Of a DNA stretch of 64,000 nucleotides, positions 1-9,600 are shown in pieces. This DNA comes from Aerococcaceae bacterium zg-252 (GTDB taxonomy: Bacteria; Bacillota; Bacilli; Lactobacillales; Aerococcaceae). Below the pieces are notes generated by a model that worked only from the letters and a program-made list of their open reading frames with translations, made no database searches and was not told the origin of the DNA. How positions within the stretch are numbered: position 1 is the first letter of the stretch; every line of letters begins with the position of its first letter. Made by a program: the position numbers and the translations under genes. The stretch is taken from positions 1,002,001 through 1,066,000 of the forward strand of contig CP066204.1 of the NCBI GenBank assembly GCA_016237705.1, written 5' to 3'.

Positions 1-1
1 T

Positions 2-310
2 CAAGTGGAGTCATTTAAAAATTTATGGTTAGCGATTGATGCGTCGCAACAACAGCCTTTAGAAGATGATGAATTTTATCATCACCAAATTATCGGGCTT
101 GATGTCGTCACTACTGACGGTAAAATGCTAGGGAAAGTAAAAGAAATCTTATCATTAGGTTCTAATGATGTCTGGGTTGTTAAACGCAATAAAGCGAATT
201 TAAAAGATGCATTGATTCCATACATTGATGATGTGGTGAAATCTGTTAATTTAGCTGATAATACAGCTACAATTGAATTAATGGAAGGGTTAATTGACGA
301 TGAAAATTGA
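2..310 (+). CDS. rimM: RimM, 16S rRNA processing protein (3' part)
   Basis: This is the C-terminal part of RimM, which binds ribosomal protein S19 and helps mature the 16S rRNA of the 30S subunit. The visible 100 or so residues hold the PRC-barrel region (DEFYHHQIIGLDV, then GKVKEILSLGSNDVWVV and LIPYIDD). The reading frame is open to the window edge, so the N-terminal domain lies upstream; the GTG at position 5 is an internal codon, not the start. The 3' end overlaps the start of trmD by 11 bases, the usual rimM-trmD coupling in Firmicutes. Confidence 0.9.
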   Translation, partial: QVESFKNLWLAIDASQQQPLEDDEFYHHQIIGLDVVTTDGKMLGKVKEILSLGSNDVWVVKRNKANLKDALIPYIDDVVKSVNLADNTATIELMEGLIDDEN

Positions 311-1031
311 TGTGTTGACTTTGTTTCCAGAAATGTTCGCACCCTTAAACGAATCATTGATGAAAGAGGCACAAAGCAAAGGTAAATTATCCTTACATTT
401 ACATAATTTTAGACAATTTGCTGTAAATAAGCATGGACATGTTGATGATTATCCATACGGTGGGGGAGCTGGCATGTTATTGCGTGTCGAACCCATTGTT
501 CAAACACTGGAATCAATTGATAAGAATGAACGCACACGAATTGTCTTAGTTGACCCAACCGGTGTTCCATTTACGCAGCAAATGGCCAATGATTGGGCAA
601 AAGAAGAGCATTTGATTTTTATTTGTGGGCATTACGAGGGATTTGATGAACGGATTCGTGATTATGTAACAGAAGAAGTATCGTTAGGTGATTATGTTTT
701 AACCAATGGCGAGCTGCCAACAATGGTAATGATTGATTCTACTGTACGTCTAATTCCAGATGTGGTTGGAAATGCTCATTCAATAGTAGAAGAATCACAT
801 CAACGACATCTATTAGAACATCCACAATATACACGACCAAGAGAATTTCGTGGGAAAGTAGTGCCAGACGTCTTATTAAGTGGACATCATGATAATATTG
901 CGAAATGGCAAGCTAAAGAGGCAATTCGTAAAACTTACGAACGGCGACCAGATTTACTTGAAAAAGCTGAGCTAACATCGCAAGAACACGAATGGTTACA
1001 AGAAATTATTAAAGAAAATGAGTTGAAATGA
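300..1031 (+). CDS. trmD: TrmD, tRNA (guanine-N1)-methyltransferase
   Basis: TrmD methylates G37 of tRNAs next to the anticodon using S-adenosylmethionine and prevents +1 frameshifting. The 243-residue product has the family length and starts MKIDVLTLFPEMF. The trefoil-knot SAM-binding motifs are present: YGGGAGMLLRVEP near residue 58 and GDYVLTNGELP near residue 132. I chose ATG at 300 rather than the TTG at 294 because it gives the canonical N-terminus and follows a GGAAGG-type ribosome binding site inside rimM. It overlaps rimM by 11 bases. Confidence 0.95.
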   Translation: MKIDVLTLFPEMFAPLNESLMKEAQSKGKLSLHLHNFRQFAVNKHGHVDDYPYGGGAGMLLRVEPIVQTLESIDKNERTRIVLVDPTGVPFTQQMANDWAKEEHLIFICGHYEGFDERIRDYVTEEVSLGDYVLTNGELPTMVMIDSTVRLIPDVVGNAHSIVEESHQRHLLEHPQYTRPREFRGKVVPDVLLSGHHDNIAKWQAKEAIRKTYERRPDLLEKAELTSQEHEWLQEIIKENELK

Positions 1032-1060
1032 TTTCATAAAGGATAAAATATGCTACAATA
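1032..1060 (+). promoter_or_regulatory. Putative ppaC promoter
   Basis: TTCATA (1032-1037), a 16-base spacer, and TACAAT (1054-1059) form a moderate sigma-A promoter just after trmD. The strong AGGAGG binding site at 1083-1088 belongs to ppaC. The -35 match is weak, so this is a likely rather than certain call. Confidence 0.45.
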
Positions 1061-1097
1061 TAAGCATAAAGGACAAATTATTAGGAGGAATTAATTA

Positions 1098-2030
1098 ATG
1101 TCTAAATATTTAGTGTTTGGTCATAAAAATCCCGACACCGATACGGTTGCATCAGCAATCGCAATGAGTTTCTTTTTAGAACGTACAGGTTACGATGCAG
1201 AACCTGTTATTTTAGGGTCAGTCAACGAAGAAACAGCTTTTGCTTTGGATTCATTCAATGTCGAAGCACCACGTATTGTGGAAACAGTTGCAAATGAAGT
1301 AGAGCGTGTCGCATTAGTTGACCACAATGAGCCACAACAATCTGTTGCCGATTTAGAATCTGTAACGGTTGATTATGTTGTCGATCACCACCGTATTGCT
1401 GGTTTTGAAACAGCTCAACCATTGTATTATCGTGCAGAACCAATTGGATGTACAGCAACTATTTTATTTAAAATGTTTAAAGAAAATGAAATTGATATTC
1501 CAAGTTCAATTGCTGGTTTAATGCTTTCAGCGATTATTTCAGATACATTATTATTCAAATCACCAACATGTACTAAGCAAGATGAATTTGCGGCACGTGA
1601 ATTAGCAAAATATGCTGAAGTTGATATTGAAGAATATGGTCTAGCATTATTAAAAGCAGGTACTAATTTATCAACGAAATCTGTTGAAGAATTATTAAAT
1701 TTAGATGCTAAAACATTTGAAATGAATGGTCGTAAAGTCCGTATCGCACAAGTAAATGCGATTGGCTTTGCTGAAATGAAAGAACGTAAAGAATCTTTAT
1801 TAGAGGCTATGGAACTTGCGAATACAAGTGAACAATATGATTTATTCTTATTAATTGTGACAGATGTTTTAGAAAGCAATTCATTTGCATTAGTTGCAGG
1901 TGAAGATTTAAAAGCAGTAAAACGTGCATTTGATACAATTATTACGAATCAAGAATTTGAACTTCCAGGTGTTGTATCTCGTAAAAAACAAGTAGTACCA
2001 CAATTAACTGAAAGTTACGAAGCATTATAA
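1098..2030 (+). CDS. ppaC: Manganese-dependent inorganic pyrophosphatase (family II)
   Basis: This cytoplasmic DHH-family enzyme hydrolyses pyrophosphate to phosphate and pulls biosynthetic reactions forward. At 310 residues it has the normal length. The metal-binding motifs are visible: GHKNPDTDT near residue 8, the DHNEP segment, and VVDHHRIAGF near residue 95, which carries the DHH signature. The C-terminal DHHA2 substrate domain ends with the typical SRKKQVVPQL near residue 296. It has its own promoter candidate and a terminator, so it is probably a single-gene transcript. Confidence 0.95.
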   Translation: MSKYLVFGHKNPDTDTVASAIAMSFFLERTGYDAEPVILGSVNEETAFALDSFNVEAPRIVETVANEVERVALVDHNEPQQSVADLESVTVDYVVDHHRIAGFETAQPLYYRAEPIGCTATILFKMFKENEIDIPSSIAGLMLSAIISDTLLFKSPTCTKQDEFAARELAKYAEVDIEEYGLALLKAGTNLSTKSVEELLNLDAKTFEMNGRKVRIAQVNAIGFAEMKERKESLLEAMELANTSEQYDLFLLIVTDVLESNSFALVAGEDLKAVKRAFDTIITNQEFELPGVVSRKKQVVPQLTESYEAL

Positions 2031-2040
2031 TAATACTAAG

Positions 2041-2067
2041 GGGCTGTAAGGAAATTACAGTCCTTTT
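2041..2067 (+). terminator. Terminator of ppaC
   Basis: A 9-bp stem (GGGCTGTAA with TTACAGTCC, one G-U pair) with a 5-base loop and a following TTTT lies 10 bases after the ppaC stop codon. Confidence 0.8.
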
Positions 2068-2428
2068 GTTGTAAATTAGAATTTATCTTTATTAATAGAA
2101 TAAGTGACTAAATCAATTTTAATTAATTTATTTAAGAATAAGTTTAAGTTTATTAGTGGTGTTGAGTGTAATATTGGATGTTAATCATTTTATTTAGTAG
2201 AAAGAAAAATTTATTAGGTAAAATCATTATTGCATTCTTCTGCGTATAACAATTTATAATATGTATTATGTAAACTCATAAGAATAAAAGTAACAGCTTT
2301 TAACTTATTTTACACTGCTCGTTTATCGTATTTCAAACAAACTTACCATTTTTACATTGATAGCCTTATTAAGAGATTTTTGCTACATACAAAATGCTTA
2401 ATAAGGCTATTTTTAATACATATTCTCT
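2068..2428. other. AT-rich intergenic stretch with one inverted repeat
   Basis: This gene-free stretch between ppaC and the mazF-like gene holds one clear structure. ATAGCCTTATTAAG (2360-2373) and CTTAATAAGGCTAT (2397-2410) form a perfect 14-bp inverted repeat with a 23-base loop. It is followed by TTTTT on the plus strand, so it could end plus-strand transcription toward mazF. On the minus strand the T-run is missing, so it is a poor mazEF terminator. I see no small ORF here. Confidence 0.6.
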
Positions 2429-2764
2429 TTAAACTAAATCAAATAAAAGCTTGTACTTATCTATAATATCTTTAAGTTCAGCTTTATCTAGTGATTCTTC
2501 AACCTTTGTAACTCTACGGGCTTTTAAATCAAGTGCAATCGTCTGGTCAAGCATTACCTTTCCTTTGATTACCTTTGTACTTGCTAGTGTGTGATATGTT
2601 GGATAATTCCGTTCTGTAGTTGAAATAGGTGCAACGATAGTTAAACCACCAAATTGAGCTACTAAATCATGACTAAGTGCAATGGCTGGACGTCGATGTT
2701 TCTGTTCATGTCCCATACTTGGATTAAAGTCTACGTAGAAAATATCTCCTTGTGAAATTACCAT
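2429..2764 (-). CDS. MazF/PemK-family endoribonuclease toxin
   Basis: The 111-residue protein matches the MazF/PemK toxin fold: it starts MVISQGDIFYVDFNPSMGHE, then RRPAIALSHD and the conserved IVAPISTT and KGKVMLDQTIALDLKAR segments. Family members cut mRNA at short sequence motifs and stop growth when freed of antitoxin. It overlaps the end of the upstream AbrB-type antitoxin by 7 bases, the usual antitoxin-first order. The frame is intact and nothing suggests decay. Which RNA sequence it cuts cannot be read from sequence. Confidence 0.88.
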   Translation of the reverse strand: MVISQGDIFYVDFNPSMGHEQKHRRPAIALSHDLVAQFGGLTIVAPISTTERNYPTYHTLASTKVIKGKVMLDQTIALDLKARRVTKVEESLDKAELKDIIDKYKLLFDLV

Positions 2765-3024
2765 GAGATTTCGTTCCCTTCAGCTTGTCCCCAGTCTAGT
2801 TCTTGAGAACGGTAACCGTCATCTTCCCAACCAGAAAATAATTCATGAATACTTGTTGGTTTTTGAATTTCTGGTGTCAAAACAATTGACTGGTCTTTTA
2901 CCGAAACTAAAAATTTTTGATTGACATCGATGTTTAGCTTCTTTAAGACATTTGCCGGTATTCTGGTCGCTTTCGAGTTTCCCCATTGTGATAGTGTTGT
3001 GTATTCTTTGATTACTTGTTCCAT
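2758..3024 (-). CDS. MazE/AbrB-family antitoxin
   Basis: This 88-residue partner of the MazF-like toxin has an N-terminal SpoVT/AbrB swapped-hairpin domain (LSQWGNSKATRIPANVLKKL, about residues 11-30) that binds DNA and represses its own operon. The acidic C-terminal tail (SGWEDDGY, ELDWGQ) is the type that wraps around and inhibits the toxin. Translation starts at ATG 3024 behind a GGAGG site. The promoter immediately upstream carries a large palindrome that is the likely binding site of the complex. Confidence 0.87.
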   Translation of the reverse strand: MEQVIKEYTTLSQWGNSKATRIPANVLKKLNIDVNQKFLVSVKDQSIVLTPEIQKPTSIHELFSGWEDDGYRSQELDWGQAEGNEISW

Positions 3025-3044
3025 AATAATACCTCCGTAAAAAA

Positions 3045-3096
3045 AGTATATCTTTAGTATATCCTTGTGTCAAGTGATACAAGGATATACTAAAGA
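3045..3096 (-). promoter_or_regulatory. mazEF promoter with an 18-bp-arm palindromic operator
   Basis: On the minus strand TTGACA (3073-3068), exactly 17 bases, and TATACT (3050-3045) form a near-consensus promoter. An inverted repeat with perfect 18-bp arms (3051-3068 and 3079-3096, 10-base centre) fills the spacer and continues past the -35 box. Bound protein would block RNA polymerase directly. MazE-MazF autoregulation through promoter palindromes is established for this family; that this repeat is the operator is my inference. Confidence 0.8.
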
Positions 3097-3187
3097 ATAT
3101 TCAATAACATAAATCGTTAAATTTATTTGGGGCAACTTTCCCCCTAACACAAACAGGGGCAGCACACTATGCCAACCCTATGTGATA

Positions 3188-3958
3188 CTATACGTCCAAG
3201 TATCCTTTATAAGAATCCGTATCTAAGATACGTCGTGCATTTTCAACTCGTTCAGCAGTTGGTGGTTCAATCCCCTCTAAACGATATTTAATGCCTAATA
3301 CTTCATACTTATAAACCCCTAGCTTATGATATGGTAAAATTTCAAATTTCAAGACATTTTTAAGTGTTTTTACAAATGCACCTAAACGAATTAAGTATTC
3401 ATCATAATCGGTACGCTCTGGCACTAATACGTGACGAATCCAAACATTTTGACCAATATCCGATAAATATTGTGCCATATCTAAAATATTATCATTTGGG
3501 TGTCCTGTTAGCTTGCGATGACCTTCGCTATCGATATGTTTTAAGTCAAACAATAGCAAATCAGTATATTTCATTAATTCTTGGAAACGGCTAAAGAAAG
3601 GCTCTTTACGTGTAAATGGTGCTCCACAAGTATCCAATGTCGTGTTAACCCCATTTGCTTTACAAATTTTGAAGTATTCAATTAGAAAATCAATCTGTAA
3701 TAATGGTTCGCCACCACTAACAGTTACCCCACCTTTATCGCCCCAAAAAGCACGATATTGAATGGCAGTATCAAACAATTCCTGTGGTGTATAGGGTTTT
3801 CCACCTTGAGTATTCCATGTATCTGGGTTGTGGCAAAATTCGCATCGCATACGACACCCTTGCATAAAACTAATAAATCGAATACCAGGGCCGTCGACAG
3901 AACCAAAACTTTCGGTAGAATGCACATAACCAATTACTGGTGCAGCTACTTCTGTCAT
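3188..3958 (-). CDS. pflA: Pyruvate formate-lyase activating enzyme
   Basis: This radical-SAM enzyme makes the glycyl radical on pyruvate formate-lyase, switching on anaerobic mixed-acid fermentation. The 256-residue protein carries the cluster motif CRMRCEFCHNP near residue 35, with three cysteines spaced CxxxCxxC, and the GGEPLLQ motif near residue 82. It starts at ATG 3958 behind GAGGGGGAA. The pfl gene itself is not next to it, so the activase is encoded separately here or pfl lies elsewhere. Confidence 0.93.
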   Translation of the reverse strand: MTEVAAPVIGYVHSTESFGSVDGPGIRFISFMQGCRMRCEFCHNPDTWNTQGGKPYTPQELFDTAIQYRAFWGDKGGVTVSGGEPLLQIDFLIEYFKICKANGVNTTLDTCGAPFTRKEPFFSRFQELMKYTDLLLFDLKHIDSEGHRKLTGHPNDNILDMAQYLSDIGQNVWIRHVLVPERTDYDEYLIRLGAFVKTLKNVLKFEILPYHKLGVYKYEVLGIKYRLEGIEPPTAERVENARRILDTDSYKGYLDV

Positions 3959-4009
3959 TATAATTCCCCCTCTTATATTAAAAATTTTTTAACGCTTTCA
4001 TATATGTTA

Positions 4010-4079
4010 ATTATAACACATTATAGCACTGCATCAAGCAATAATTAGCAAAATATAACAGAAATTTATATCTGTTATA
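4010..4079 (-). promoter_or_regulatory. pflA promoter and upstream inverted repeat
   Basis: TTGATG (4037-4032), a 16-base spacer and TATAAT (4015-4010) form a good promoter for pflA. About 17 bases upstream of the -35 box is a perfect 9-bp inverted repeat (TATAACAGA 4054-4062, TCTGTTATA 4071-4079, 8-base centre), placed where an activator would bind. The regulator is unknown. Confidence 0.55.
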
Positions 4080-4085
4080 GTCAAA

Positions 4086-4136
4086 ATAAATACTCCTACA
4101 AGTCTAAGGCATGATAACCTTGTTCTTGTAGGAGTA
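4086..4136 (-). terminator. Terminator of the pepF-acetyltransferase unit
   Basis: A 12-bp perfect stem (4091-4102 with 4125-4136) contains an inner AAGG/CCTT helix and is followed on the minus strand by TTTATTTT. It lies 4 bases after the acetyltransferase stop. Confidence 0.8.
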
Positions 4137-4140
4137 TAAT

Positions 4141-4653
4141 TTATAATTTTTTCTCCATTATCCAATCAATATCTATTTGGTCCCCAGCTGGAAAAGCATG
4201 TTCACTAATTTTTACAAATCCTTCGCTTTGGTAAAACGCTTGTGCACCAAAGTTTTTCTCCCAAACTCCTAACCAAATTGAATTTTTCTGTAATTCATTC
4301 GCTCTGTTATAGGCTATATCTAGTAACTGTTTACCGATACCTTTGCGTTTGAACGCTTGACGGACATAAATACGTTGAATTTCTAACGCATCTTCCCCCA
4401 TTGCCTCGGTTTGAGCAGTTGCCCAATTGATTTTTAAATAGGCTGCCAATTCATCTTCATAAAATGCTAAATAGATTTCAGAATTGTTATCATTTAACTC
4501 AGACTCAAGCTGTTTCAAATCATATGCCTCTTGAATGTACTGTGACATATTCGGCTCTAAAATACTTTCAGCAAATGTATCACGAAAGGTTTCAGCAGCA
4601 ATTGACTGTAAACTTAACAAATCATCATGTTGACATAAACGAATTTCTAACAT
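4141..4653 (-). CDS. GNAT-family N-acetyltransferase, PaiA-like
   Basis: The 170-residue protein is a single GNAT domain that should move an acetyl group from acetyl-CoA to an amine. The acetyl-CoA loop is RKGIGKQLL near residue 103, preceded by the beta-strand IQRIYV and followed by IWLGVWEKNFGAQAFYQSEGF, a layout also found in the polyamine acetyltransferase PaiA. It begins one base after the pepF stop codon, so the two are co-transcribed. The substrate cannot be fixed from sequence; spermidine-type amines are one option. Confidence 0.8.
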   Translation of the reverse strand: MLEIRLCQHDDLLSLQSIAAETFRDTFAESILEPNMSQYIQEAYDLKQLESELNDNNSEIYLAFYEDELAAYLKINWATAQTEAMGEDALEIQRIYVRQAFKRKGIGKQLLDIAYNRANELQKNSIWLGVWEKNFGAQAFYQSEGFVKISEHAFPAGDQIDIDWIMEKKL

Positions 4654-4654
4654 C

Positions 4655-6397
4655 TTATACCTCGCTAGTCAATTCGATGAATGCGTCAATTTCTTTTTCA
4701 TATTCAGCTAAAGCTGTTGCCCAAAATTCTTTTGTTGTGACATCTACACCCATTTTTTTAGCCGTTTCTTCGACCGTTGAAACGGTTGTTGCACGTAACA
4801 TTTCTTGATATTTTTCAACAAATCCGTCTGGTTCTTGCATATAAAGTGCGTATAATCCTTTTGAGAATAATCCACCAAATGCATATGGGAAATTATAGAA
4901 ACTTAAATGTGGATAGTAATAATGTCCTTTACATAACCACATATAAGGATGCTTAACTTCTGGGTCTAAGCCGTCACCATACGCTTTTTCTTGTGCATCT
5001 AACATTAATGCCTCTAAGTCTTTAGAGAATAAGAACTTCTCTTTACGTTGCTCAAATAAAGCTGATTCGAATAAATAACGTGAATAAATATCGACAATAA
5101 TTTGTGTTGTATCTTGTAATGATGATTCAATTAAAGCGATTTTTTCTTCGTTGTTAGATTGTGCAATCGCAGTATTCATCACAATATTTTCATTGAAAGT
5201 TGACGCTGTTTCAGCCACTGGCATTGTGTAAGAACGGTTTAATACTAAATGATCTTCGATATGTAAACCATGATAAGCATGCCCTAACTCATGTGCCATT
5301 GTTACAACATTACGCAATGTACCGTCAAAGTTCATTAAAATGCGTGATTGTTTTAAAAATGGCAAGTTCATACAGAATGCACCCCCTACTTTACCTTTGC
5401 GAGGGAACATATCAACGTATTGCTTATCATAAATTTCTTGGGTTAACTCAGCCAAATCAGGTGAAAATTTTGAGAAAATGTCGACTAAATAATCACGAGA
5501 TTCTTCAACAGTAAATTTGCGTGATGCAGTTTTGCCGATTGGGGCAAATAAATCATAAAATGGTAAGCCATTTTGATGCCCTAATAATGATGCTTTATGT
5601 TTTAAATAGCGTCTAAAAGCTGGTAAGGCATCTTCAATTGCTCCCATTAAAGCATCTAATGTTGCTTTTGACATGCGTGATGCGTCAAGCGTAATATCAA
5701 TCGCACTGTCATAGCCACGCAAGCGAGCAATATCATTGAATTGTGATTTTATATTATTGATAGCAAATGCTACTGGCTCTTTTACAGTCTGATACATTTC
5801 TAATTCTGTTTCATACGCACGTTTACGCACATCTGCATCATCTGAATAAGCTAAATTACGAATATCACTTAAGGTGACGGTTTTATCATCAAAAGTTCCC
5901 TCTACTGTTGACGTTAAGAAACTATGCAATTGATTCCATGCATCTCCAGCACTTAAATTCATTGTTGAAATGACTTCTTCAACTTCGTCTGATAATAAAT
6001 GACTGGCTACTTGATGTAATTCTTCAAAATAGAATGAATATTGACTCAAATGCTCGTCTTGTGAAATATCGGTTTTAATATTTCCTAAAAAGCGATTAAT
6101 TTTCGCTGAAATTTTGGCATTTTCAGACACTAATTTACTTAACTTGGCAAGTGCCGTCAAACTCGGCTCATGCGTTGTATTAGTTGATAATTGCAAATTA
6201 GAATAAGCTGATAAACGATAAGATAAATTTGCAATGGTTTCGTTTAATTCAACTACTTGTTTAATCGTTGGTAATGTATCGACTAATTCAATTTCATTCA
6301 ATTTTGCATAGCTATTACGTAAAGTTTCAAAATCTGCTTGATAAGCAGAGCTTTCATAAGATTCATATAATTCTGTTAATAACCATTCATGGCTCAT
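4655..6397 (-). CDS. pepF: Oligoendopeptidase F
   Basis: PepF is a cytoplasmic M3 zinc metallopeptidase that trims peptides of about 7-17 residues. The zinc site HELGHAYHG sits about two thirds along the protein. Starting at ATG 6397 gives 580 residues, near the usual 600. I rejected the longer frame from 6472 because an AAGGAG site lies 8 bases before 6397 and the added residues come from an intergenic repeat element. The 5' region with this binding site is itself part of that repeat. Confidence 0.92.
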   Translation of the reverse strand: MSHEWLLTELYESYESSAYQADFETLRNSYAKLNEIELVDTLPTIKQVVELNETIANLSYRLSAYSNLQLSTNTTHEPSLTALAKLSKLVSENAKISAKINRFLGNIKTDISQDEHLSQYSFYFEELHQVASHLLSDEVEEVISTMNLSAGDAWNQLHSFLTSTVEGTFDDKTVTLSDIRNLAYSDDADVRKRAYETELEMYQTVKEPVAFAINNIKSQFNDIARLRGYDSAIDITLDASRMSKATLDALMGAIEDALPAFRRYLKHKASLLGHQNGLPFYDLFAPIGKTASRKFTVEESRDYLVDIFSKFSPDLAELTQEIYDKQYVDMFPRKGKVGGAFCMNLPFLKQSRILMNFDGTLRNVVTMAHELGHAYHGLHIEDHLVLNRSYTMPVAETASTFNENIVMNTAIAQSNNEEKIALIESSLQDTTQIIVDIYSRYLFESALFEQRKEKFLFSKDLEALMLDAQEKAYGDGLDPEVKHPYMWLCKGHYYYPHLSFYNFPYAFGGLFSKGLYALYMQEPDGFVEKYQEMLRATTVSTVEETAKKMGVDVTTKEFWATALAEYEKEIDAFIELTSEV

Positions 6398-6404
6398 ATA
6401 ATCA

Positions 6405-6527
6405 CTCCTTATTCTGGTTCGTTCGGGTTGGCTTGACATCCACTTCGCAAATCGCTTGGAGCGCTGACGCACTCCGGCACTTTTTGCTCCAGTGATTCAA
6501 GCCAGACCACCCTTACTCACACTATAT
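6405..6527 (-). repeat. Structured intergenic repeat, copy A
   Basis: This is one of three copies (also 40593-40714 and 42303-42415) of a roughly 125-bp element. Read on the minus strand it starts near ATAGTGT, ends at AATAAGGAG, and folds as nested stems. The outer stem is TGGCTTGA/TCAAGCCA (6429-6436, 6497-6504). A middle stem is GCAAA/TTTGC. The inner hairpin at 6458-6475 is GGAGCGC/GCACTCC with one mismatch. The pepF ribosome binding site lies at its 3' end. The stems vary between copies with pairing preserved; see findings. Confidence 0.75.
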
Positions 6528-6626
6528 TTTAATCAATCAGTTAGACTAACTACCGATTTTTATATTTTCACATTATTTTCTCATTATACCCTATTTTTAA
6601 TCTTTTTGAAATTAAAAACAATTAAC

Positions 6627-9600
6627 CTATTGTTCAAATTGATACAACTCATCGTAAGTGTAAACTTCATCAAAATCCAGTAAGACAAGACTGGCAGAAA
6701 CGACAGGTTTGCCTGTCGCTACGGTCAAGGCTTTAGTATATAAACTAATTTGGAATTTATATTTTTCAACAATTGTTGCGATTTGTTCGGTACGTGTTTG
6801 CGTGCCATAAGGACGGTAGCGGTCTGTTTTATAGTCAAGTAGCACAATGCCCTTCTCTGTTTCATAATAGGTATCAATGACCCCATGAATAAGTAATTGA
6901 TTATCGGCTAATTGATGTATCGTTTCATCAGTTAATTGAGCTTTAAATAGCCAATGAGCCGGTAGTAAATAAGAAAATGCTTGCTCTCTTTTGACAGATG
7001 CAGTATATTTAACTAATGCTTGTCCTGCATCGGACGCTAGAAAACGAGCAATTTTATCCAATTGAATCATCTTACGCTGCTCGTCCGATAACAAATCTTC
7101 GGACACCATTCGTTCTAATTCACTCTGCACCCACTCCACTAAGGGTTCGCTAATTGATGAAAAGTTTAAATGCTGCATAACAAAGTGAGTTAATGTACCG
7201 ATTTCAGCGTAAGACATAACTTTTTCTTGCATAAAGCGTGGCGGCTCAAAAGTGTCTTGTGTGTATCGAATACTTTGAATTTTGTGAGCAGACGAGTCTT
7301 CGACTGATTTCGCTGTGACTTTTGTGATACTACGGTCTTCAAAATGGCTCAATTGCTGATGACTTGGTTCTTCATACATACGTTTTAATTCGGACACCGA
7401 CTGATAGCTTGATGTATTACTAGCTAAACGATACGCATATTGTGGATTAGCTAATTCATCCATTAAGGTTAATAATGGAGAATCTACTGTTCCTTCTGAT
7501 GAAATGTTCTCTATTGCTTGCAAGGTGTGTTCTAACCACTGATTTGTATCAAGACTTGTTTGCTGTGTAGTCATTCTACGGCGTCTTTCTTCAATTAATG
7601 CAGTCGCAAAAAATTTAGTTGTTACTTGATCAATCTTAAATTGTGCGACTTGTTTTTCTAATGTATCTGACACAGCCAATGCTTGTCGAATCCAGTCTAA
7701 CCAACTTCTCGCTTGTTGACGCTCTTGTAATGCAATTTGTTTTTGCTGCGTTGACGTTAATTCTCGTGTTAAATCAGTTTGCTCTTGCCATGTTACTTGA
7801 TTTTTAATACTACCTACTAAAATTAACTGTTGTTCACATCGGGTTAAAGCAACGTATAATTTTCGCATCTCTTCTGCTTTTAGTAGCAATGATTTTTCAA
7901 CTTTCATGGCTGCTTTCACCAATGACGGATAACGCAATAATTGTTCATAGTCATATAAATCTGTTCCTAAACCAAAATGTTTTGACAGTAGATAACGTTT
8001 CTGATTAACGTCTTGCATATTAAACGACTTATTCAAATTCATCAAATAGACGACTGGAAACTCCAAGCCCTTGCTCGCATGGACGGTCATCATGCGAACA
8101 AAATTTTGGTCATCTGACAATAAGACCGGTTCAGCCAAATCTTGTTGATGTTGCGTCACTTCTTCAATGTAGCGAACGAAACCAAATACGCCTTTAAAGG
8201 ACGATTGCTCAAAATTAGCAGCATATTCATATAAGGCATGTAAATTCGCTTGACGCTGCTTACCATTAGATAAGCCACCGACATAATCTAAAAAGTAAGT
8301 TTCTTGATAAATTAACCAAATTAATTCAACTAAACGACGTTCATTTGCTTGATTTTGCCAATGGGTCAATTTTTTAAAGAAATCTTGCAAACTTTGGCTA
8401 ATTTCATTTTCTTGCATACTAAGATAGTGAATACACGCATCATAGTAGCTGCCATTTTTCTGTTCAATGCGTATTTTACTCAATGCTTCATCATCTAATC
8501 CGACAAAGAATGAGCGTAATATTGCCACTAATGGTAAATCTTGTCTTGGATTATCGATTAATTTTAATAAAGCTAACATCAGCTGCACTTCTTGCCGTTG
8601 AAAATAAGTATCTACTTTCTGAGCATTGATTGGTATTTGATACTGTTGAAATGCTTGTTGTACGGCTAAAAATGGCCCACGTGTTGACGTCAATAGCACA
8701 ATATCACGAAATTCCAACGGGCGTTCTACCTTTAATTGTTTGTCATAAATCATCGTGCCACGCTCTATTTTGCCTAAAATATCTTGGGCGATTAAATGTG
8801 CCTGTGCTTCTACGGACGCATCAAATGGATTATCTGCATCGTCTTCAGTCAAATCTTCCTCGTCGCTATCTTTTTCATGCAATAATAATTCAATATTAAA
8901 ATCAGCATGGGGAGCTTCAGGTATAAAAGACCAGTTACCAGTTTTGAGTGCTTCTTTTTCGGCATAAGGCATTTCACCAAATTGTTCATCCATTAGTCGT
9001 TCAAAGATGAAATTGGTAAATTGTAAGACTTCATCACGTGAACGATAATTTTTATCGAGTACAATTAATTCACCACCATTATGATTTTGATAATGGCGAT
9101 ATTTTTCCATAAATAGACTCGGTTCTGCCATACGAAAACCATAAATCGATTGCTTAACATCCCCTACCATGAATAAGTTACCTAATAAATCATCACGATG
9201 CTCATGTGATAACCATGCTAAAATCGTTGCCTGAATCTCGTTAATGTCTTGATACTCATCTACTAGTACTTCTTTAAAAAGTTCTTGATAATAGCTTGCA
9301 GCAATACTTGCCTCACGACGTTTAGTAGATTCATTATAGGGTGCTAAAATATCAAGGGTTAAATGTTCCAAATCATTATAGTCAATTAAGTTTTTTGAGC
9401 GTTTATGATGCGTTAATTGATTTTTAAACAGACGAGTTAACTTCCCTAATTGTTCAATAATAGGAGCAATTTTTTGTTCTGTTTCAGTATAGTGAGCATA
9501 ATCTAAGCGAATAATACCACTCAATTGTTTAACAACTCGTTCTTTAGCTTGGTCACGCAATGATTTAATGCTATCGATTAATTCGCCCTCTTCAGTTTTA

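Noticed and set aside
2360-2413. Inverted repeat as the mazEF terminator
   Set aside because: There is no T-run on the minus strand after the stem; a plus-strand terminator or unassigned repeat is more likely.
6398-6472. N-terminal extension of pepF
   Set aside because: The extra codons come from repeat copy A, and the binding site lies downstream, before 6397.
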